Notes under the pieces: model-generated
Told to the model about the DNA's origin: nothing
Seen by the model: the letters and a program-made list of their open reading frames with translations, nothing else
The model's database searches: none
Program-made: the position numbers and the translations under genes
Shown here: piece by piece, positions 61,085 through 64,000 of the stretch
Position numbering within the stretch: position 1 is the stretch's first letter
Layout of the letters: every line of letters starts with the position of its first letter
Origin: Amylibacter sp. IMCC11727
GTDB lineage: Bacteria; Pseudomonadota; Alphaproteobacteria; Rhodobacterales; Rhodobacteraceae
DNA: 64,000 bases
Reading direction: 5' to 3'
Assembly: GCF_029854195.1 (NCBI RefSeq)
Contig: NZ_CP122960.1
Location: 1,990,001-2,054,000 of the forward strand

Positions 61085-62335
61085 ATGTCAGTTGAAAAAA
61101 TAAACACACTTGTTGTTGGTGGCGGCCAAGCAGGCATTGCCGCAAGTGAACACCTGTCGAACTTGGGCATTTCGCACATTGTGCTTGAAAAAGACCGCAT
61201 CGCCGAAAGATGGCGCACCGCCCGCTGGGATACGCTCGTTGCAAACGGTCCCGCGTGGCATGATCGCTTTCCAAATTTGGAATTCAACGTTTCTGGCCCC
61301 GATGATTTTCCGAACAAAGACGAAGTGGCCGACTATTTCGAAGCATACGTCAAAATGATAAACGCCCCCTTGCGCACTGGCGTCGAAGTAATCAAAGCGG
61401 CGGCGGTAGCGGGGGGCAACGGCTATCACATCGAAACCACAAACGGGACGATCCATGCTCAAAACATCGTCGCTGCTACGGGTCCGTTTCAAAAACCAGT
61501 GTTCCCTAAACTAATTCCAGAAGACCCCGATCTGCTGCAGATCCATTCAAACGCTTACAAAAACCCCGCTGTCCTACCAGATGGCGGTGTTTTAGTGGTT
61601 GGCGCGGGATCATCAGGGGCACAAATTGCAGAAGAGTTGATGACCTCTGGTCGCGATGTTTATCTGTCTGTTGGTCCCCATGATCGACCACCGCGTGCCT
61701 ATCGCAACCGAGATTTTGTCTGGTGGCTGGGTGTGTTGGGCAAATGGGATATGCAAACGCCAGGTCCGGGCACAGAACATGTGACCATCGCGGTTAGCGG
61801 AGCCAATGGTGGCCGCACCGTCGATTTTCGCCGCTTTGCCGCGGGCGGGATGAAACTTGTCGGCATGACAGGTTCGGTGGAAGATGGCGTTTTGCACTTC
61901 GCCGATGACCTTGCGAAAAATATCGCCAATGGGGATAAAAACTACCTCTCTGTCCTCGACGAAGCAGACGCATATGTAGACAGAAACGGTCTTGATTTAC
62001 CGCTTGAACCGAGCGCACGTGAAAGCTGGCCTGATCCAGATTGCTTAACCAATCCGATCCGCACCCTGAACCTGAAAGATGCAGGTATCAAAACCGTCAT
62101 CTGGGCCACAGGTTATGTGCAAGAATACGATTGGCTCGACGCCGATGTGTTTGACACCCAAGGCAAGCCCCAACACAAACGCGGCGTCACAGATCAGCAG
62201 GGCATCTACTTTCTTGGCTTACCATGGCAATCCCGCCGTGGTTCGTCTTTTATCTGGGGCGTTTGGCACGACGCAAAATTCGTCGCGGATCACATCAAAA
62301 CCCAACAAGTCTATCTGGATTACAAACCGTCCTGA
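61085..62335 (+). CDS. Flavin-dependent monooxygenase / NAD(P)-FAD oxidoreductase
   Basis: 416 residues. FAD motif VVGGGQAGIAASEHL, the second nucleotide motif VVGAGSSGAQIAEEL, and the ATGYVQEYDWL end region place it in the CzcO-like flavin monooxygenase group. Starts at ATG 61085 (GTG at 61082 is the other choice) after AAAGGACG. Downstream of the dehydratase gene and likely in one transcript with it. Substrate unknown. Confidence 0.86.
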   Translation: MSVEKINTLVVGGGQAGIAASEHLSNLGISHIVLEKDRIAERWRTARWDTLVANGPAWHDRFPNLEFNVSGPDDFPNKDEVADYFEAYVKMINAPLRTGVEVIKAAAVAGGNGYHIETTNGTIHAQNIVAATGPFQKPVFPKLIPEDPDLLQIHSNAYKNPAVLPDGGVLVVGAGSSGAQIAEELMTSGRDVYLSVGPHDRPPRAYRNRDFVWWLGVLGKWDMQTPGPGTEHVTIAVSGANGGRTVDFRRFAAGGMKLVGMTGSVEDGVLHFADDLAKNIANGDKNYLSVLDEADAYVDRNGLDLPLEPSARESWPDPDCLTNPIRTLNLKDAGIKTVIWATGYVQEYDWLDADVFDTQGKPQHKRGVTDQQGIYFLGLPWQSRRGSSFIWGVWHDAKFVADHIKTQQVYLDYKPS

Positions 62336-62383
62336 AAGGGTTTTGGGCCAAAGGCCCGATAGCGCATCGTAATTTAAGGAAAA

Positions 62384-62471
62384 TGGCGGAGAGACAGGGA
62401 TTCGAACCCTGGGAGGCTCTCACCTCAACGGTTTTCAAGACCGCCGCATTCGACCACTCTGCCACCTCTCC
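62384..62471 (-). tRNA. tRNA-Ser (anticodon UGA)
   Basis: Minus strand, 88 bases including an encoded CCA end. Acceptor GGAGAGG pairs with TCTCTCC (one G-T), anticodon loop CTTGAAA gives UGA, T arm CAGGG/CCCTG around TTCGAAT, and a long variable arm (TGAGG...CCTC) typical of serine tRNA. Confidence 0.95.
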
Positions 62472-62779
62472 GCTTTTTGGGTGCGTGCTTGTCGTTCGCT
62501 CGGTTTTCGTAATTGCGATGGACCCAAACTGCAACCCTCTTTTTGGCAAAAATTCACCTCTTTGCCACAGGCGCATCACATGGGGGGCAACACAGCTAAG
62601 CAACACACCGCTGGTAAATAGATCACAGACGATTAACAGGCTTCCAAAACACCATTGAATGTGGTTAGTGTGTGGCTAAATCCACGACACAGTGGAGTAA
62701 AGGCAGAGCATAGGCGACAGTTTTGGATCAATCGGCGTTAGATCGATGTCCCAAATGCGCGGTACAGGAGACAGGTCTC
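62472..62779. other. Gene-free stretch between tRNA-Ser and the SPOR lipoprotein
   Basis: About 300 bases with no convincing gene. It should hold the tRNA promoter (minus strand) and the promoter of the SPOR gene. A small repeat GTGGCTAAATCCAC is visible near 62670-62683. The GGAG for the SPOR gene is at 62767-62770. Confidence 0.5.
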
Positions 62780-63661
62780 ATGGGTAACGGTATGATTTTT
62801 TCATCCACTGGCAAAGTGGGCGTTTTGTTGGTTGCAGGGTTTGTTTTGGCAGGCTGCGAAGACGGGTTTCAGGGACTGAACTTTGGCAAAGGCAAATCAG
62901 CAGAAGCCGAAACAAGCGCACCAAACGCAGGTGCAGGCAACAAAATCAAACTGGTCGAGCGAGACGTCGAAGCCCCCGAAGTGTTTGAAAAGAACGAAAA
63001 CGCGCTCTGGGATGGTCGCCCGTCATTGGGCGGTGTTTGGGTTGCGCACGCAGACAGCAAACAGCCTGAACGTGTAATCATCCGCAACGAAGCCAACAAC
63101 AAATTTGTGATCGGTGCCCTGTTCCGCCGCGAACGCGCCAATCCTGGTCCTGCGTTGCAACTGTCATCCGATGCAGCTGCCGAATTGGGTGTGCAAGCGG
63201 GCACACCAACCAAACTGCGCGTCACGGCCCTGCGCCGTGAAACGGTAAATGAAACACCTGTGGCCGAAGACGTCACACCAAATGTAACCGAAACTGTCGC
63301 CGCTACGGATTTGGACGCTCCAGCATCCGATGACGCTGCATTGCAGGCACAAATTCTGGCCTCGGTTGCAGCGGCGGAAAACAAAGCAAAACCAGCAGAA
63401 AAACCTGTGGCCAAACCCACCGCCGCCAAAGGCGCGAAATATGTGCAGATCGGTTTCTTCAGTGTTGAAAACAACGCGAAATCCAACGCCAAAGCCATGC
63501 AAGCCAACGGAATTCCCGCAACTGTGGTGAAATCAGAATCCAAAGGCAAGACATTCTGGCGCGTCATTGCAGGCCCAGCCACCACACCAACCGAACAGCG
63601 CCAGCTGCTTGGCATGGTAAAGGGGCAAGGCTTTGCCGATGCCTATCTTGTGAAGGGCTAA
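62780..63661 (+). CDS. SPOR-domain lipoprotein with RlpA-like core
   Basis: 293 residues from the ATG at 62780 (GGAG upstream). Lipobox LAGC with C26 marks a lipid-anchored outer- or inner-membrane protein. Residues about 75-155 resemble the double-psi barrel of RlpA (RNEANNKFVIGALF, LSSDAAAELGVQAGT). An Ala/Pro linker leads to a C-terminal SPOR domain (about 215-293) that binds denuded septal glycan. Lies 59 bases before a D,D-carboxypeptidase gene. Confidence 0.85.
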   Translation: MGNGMIFSSTGKVGVLLVAGFVLAGCEDGFQGLNFGKGKSAEAETSAPNAGAGNKIKLVERDVEAPEVFEKNENALWDGRPSLGGVWVAHADSKQPERVIIRNEANNKFVIGALFRRERANPGPALQLSSDAAAELGVQAGTPTKLRVTALRRETVNETPVAEDVTPNVTETVAATDLDAPASDDAALQAQILASVAAAENKAKPAEKPVAKPTAAKGAKYVQIGFFSVENNAKSNAKAMQANGIPATVVKSESKGKTFWRVIAGPATTPTEQRQLLGMVKGQGFADAYLVKG

Positions 63662-63720
63662 GGCTCTTCCATTGCTCCTTTCGCTTGTCTAAAGTCAGGG
63701 CAACTTGAACGGAGCAATCA

Positions 63721-64000
63721 ATGCGCTTTGCACATCTATTTACGGGCTTTGTGATTTGGCTTTTGGCCGCCCTGCCCGCCACCGCCTTTGACACAATCGC
63801 CACATCTGCCTTGGTGATGGATCAAACGAGCGGCACAGTCTTACTCGCCAAAAACGAAGATCGCCCCGTGCCCCCTGCGTCTATGTCGAAATTGATGACT
63901 TTGAATATGCTGTTCGAAGCCTTGCAAGATGGCCGCGTGAACCTTGATACAAAATTCACCGTGTCAAAAAATGCCTCTGAAAAAGGCGGCTCGAAAATGT
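63721..64000 (+). CDS. dacC: D-alanyl-D-alanine carboxypeptidase, N-terminal part (cut by window)
   Basis: 93 codons visible. A signal peptide (cut after about residue 22), then the serine peptidase motif SMSK (S54, K57) in the usual spacing of low-molecular-weight penicillin-binding proteins, followed by LMTLNMLFEAL. It trims the terminal D-Ala of peptidoglycan side chains. The SxN and KTG motifs lie beyond the window. The SPOR lipoprotein next to it suggests a shared cell-division or wall-maturation role. Confidence 0.88.
   Translation, partial: MRFAHLFTGFVIWLLAALPATAFDTIATSALVMDQTSGTVLLAKNEDRPVPPASMSKLMTLNMLFEALQDGRVNLDTKFTVSKNASEKGGSKM

Noticed and set aside
62345..62357. GGGCC-AAA-GGCCC hairpin beside the tRNA gene as a terminator
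   Set aside because: Neither direction has a T tract after the stem; it may be a chance palindrome.
1..64000. CRISPR arrays, insertion sequences, rRNA genes
   Set aside because: No regularly spaced direct repeats, no transposase-like frames and no rRNA-like sequence were found on reading both strands.

Overview
The window reads as one continuous stretch of chromosome from an alphaproteobacterium of the order Rhodobacterales (roseobacter-like). This is inferred from several signals: the GAAC-N7-GAAC LexA boxes in front of lexA and recA, a one-PAS CckA hybrid kinase, the trpG-trpD-trpC-moaC-moeA-lexA gene order, the alphaproteobacterial CcmE/CcmF/CcmH set, a heme A synthase of the CtaA type, and protein wording typical of that order. 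Base composition looks close to even and is uniform; I saw no island, no insertion sequence and no CRISPR array. There are about 57 protein genes (two cut by the window ends) and one tRNA gene.

Layout. 1-4.9 kb: start of a probable mfd, a small membrane protein, hemB (heme), an ABC-F ATPase and an aminotransferase. 4.9-14.2 kb: a periplasmic folding factor (ppiD type) overlapping trpE, then an opposite-strand polysaccharide-deacetylase-like gene, then the tightly overlapped trpG-trpD-trpC-moaC-moeA run. 14.2-18.6 kb: lexA with its own SOS operator, comEC, gltX. 18.6-23 kb: citrate synthase, a small alternative oxidase, a secreted putative zinc peptidase, a PaaG-like enoyl-CoA hydratase. 22.8-28.7 kb (minus): argC-yihY-ccmE-endolysin-holin-ccmF-ccmH, in which a phage-type lysis pair sits inside the cytochrome c maturation genes. 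28.8-36.1 kb: murI, rplM-rpsI, acyl-CoA enzymes, an M32 carboxypeptidase, ctaA, trmJ. 36-41 kb: two DUF1330 genes behind alaS, then recA with LexA box, and a sulfotransferase-like gene. 41-49 kb: cckA, an RsmB-type methyltransferase, guaB, lipA, lpdA, a DUF924 gene. 49-58.5 kb: MFS transporter, queA, a 1098-residue DUF3971/AsmA-like protein, bcp, a DUF455 gene, an M23 peptidase plus bactofilin pair. 58.5-64 kb: a c-type cytochrome, an IlvD/Edd dehydratase with a flavoprotein, tRNA-Ser(UGA), a SPOR-domain lipoprotein and the start of a D,D-carboxypeptidase.

Most genes are core metabolism and information processing. The parts most worth a second look are the holin/endolysin pair between ccmE and ccmF (arranged like the separately located lysis genes of gene transfer agents), the helically phased GAAC ladder at lexA and an added palindrome at recA, the secreted peptidoglycan-binding HEYFH peptidase, the UUCG-capped hairpin in the rplM leader, and the long acidic linker of the deacetylase-like protein inserted between trpE and trpG.
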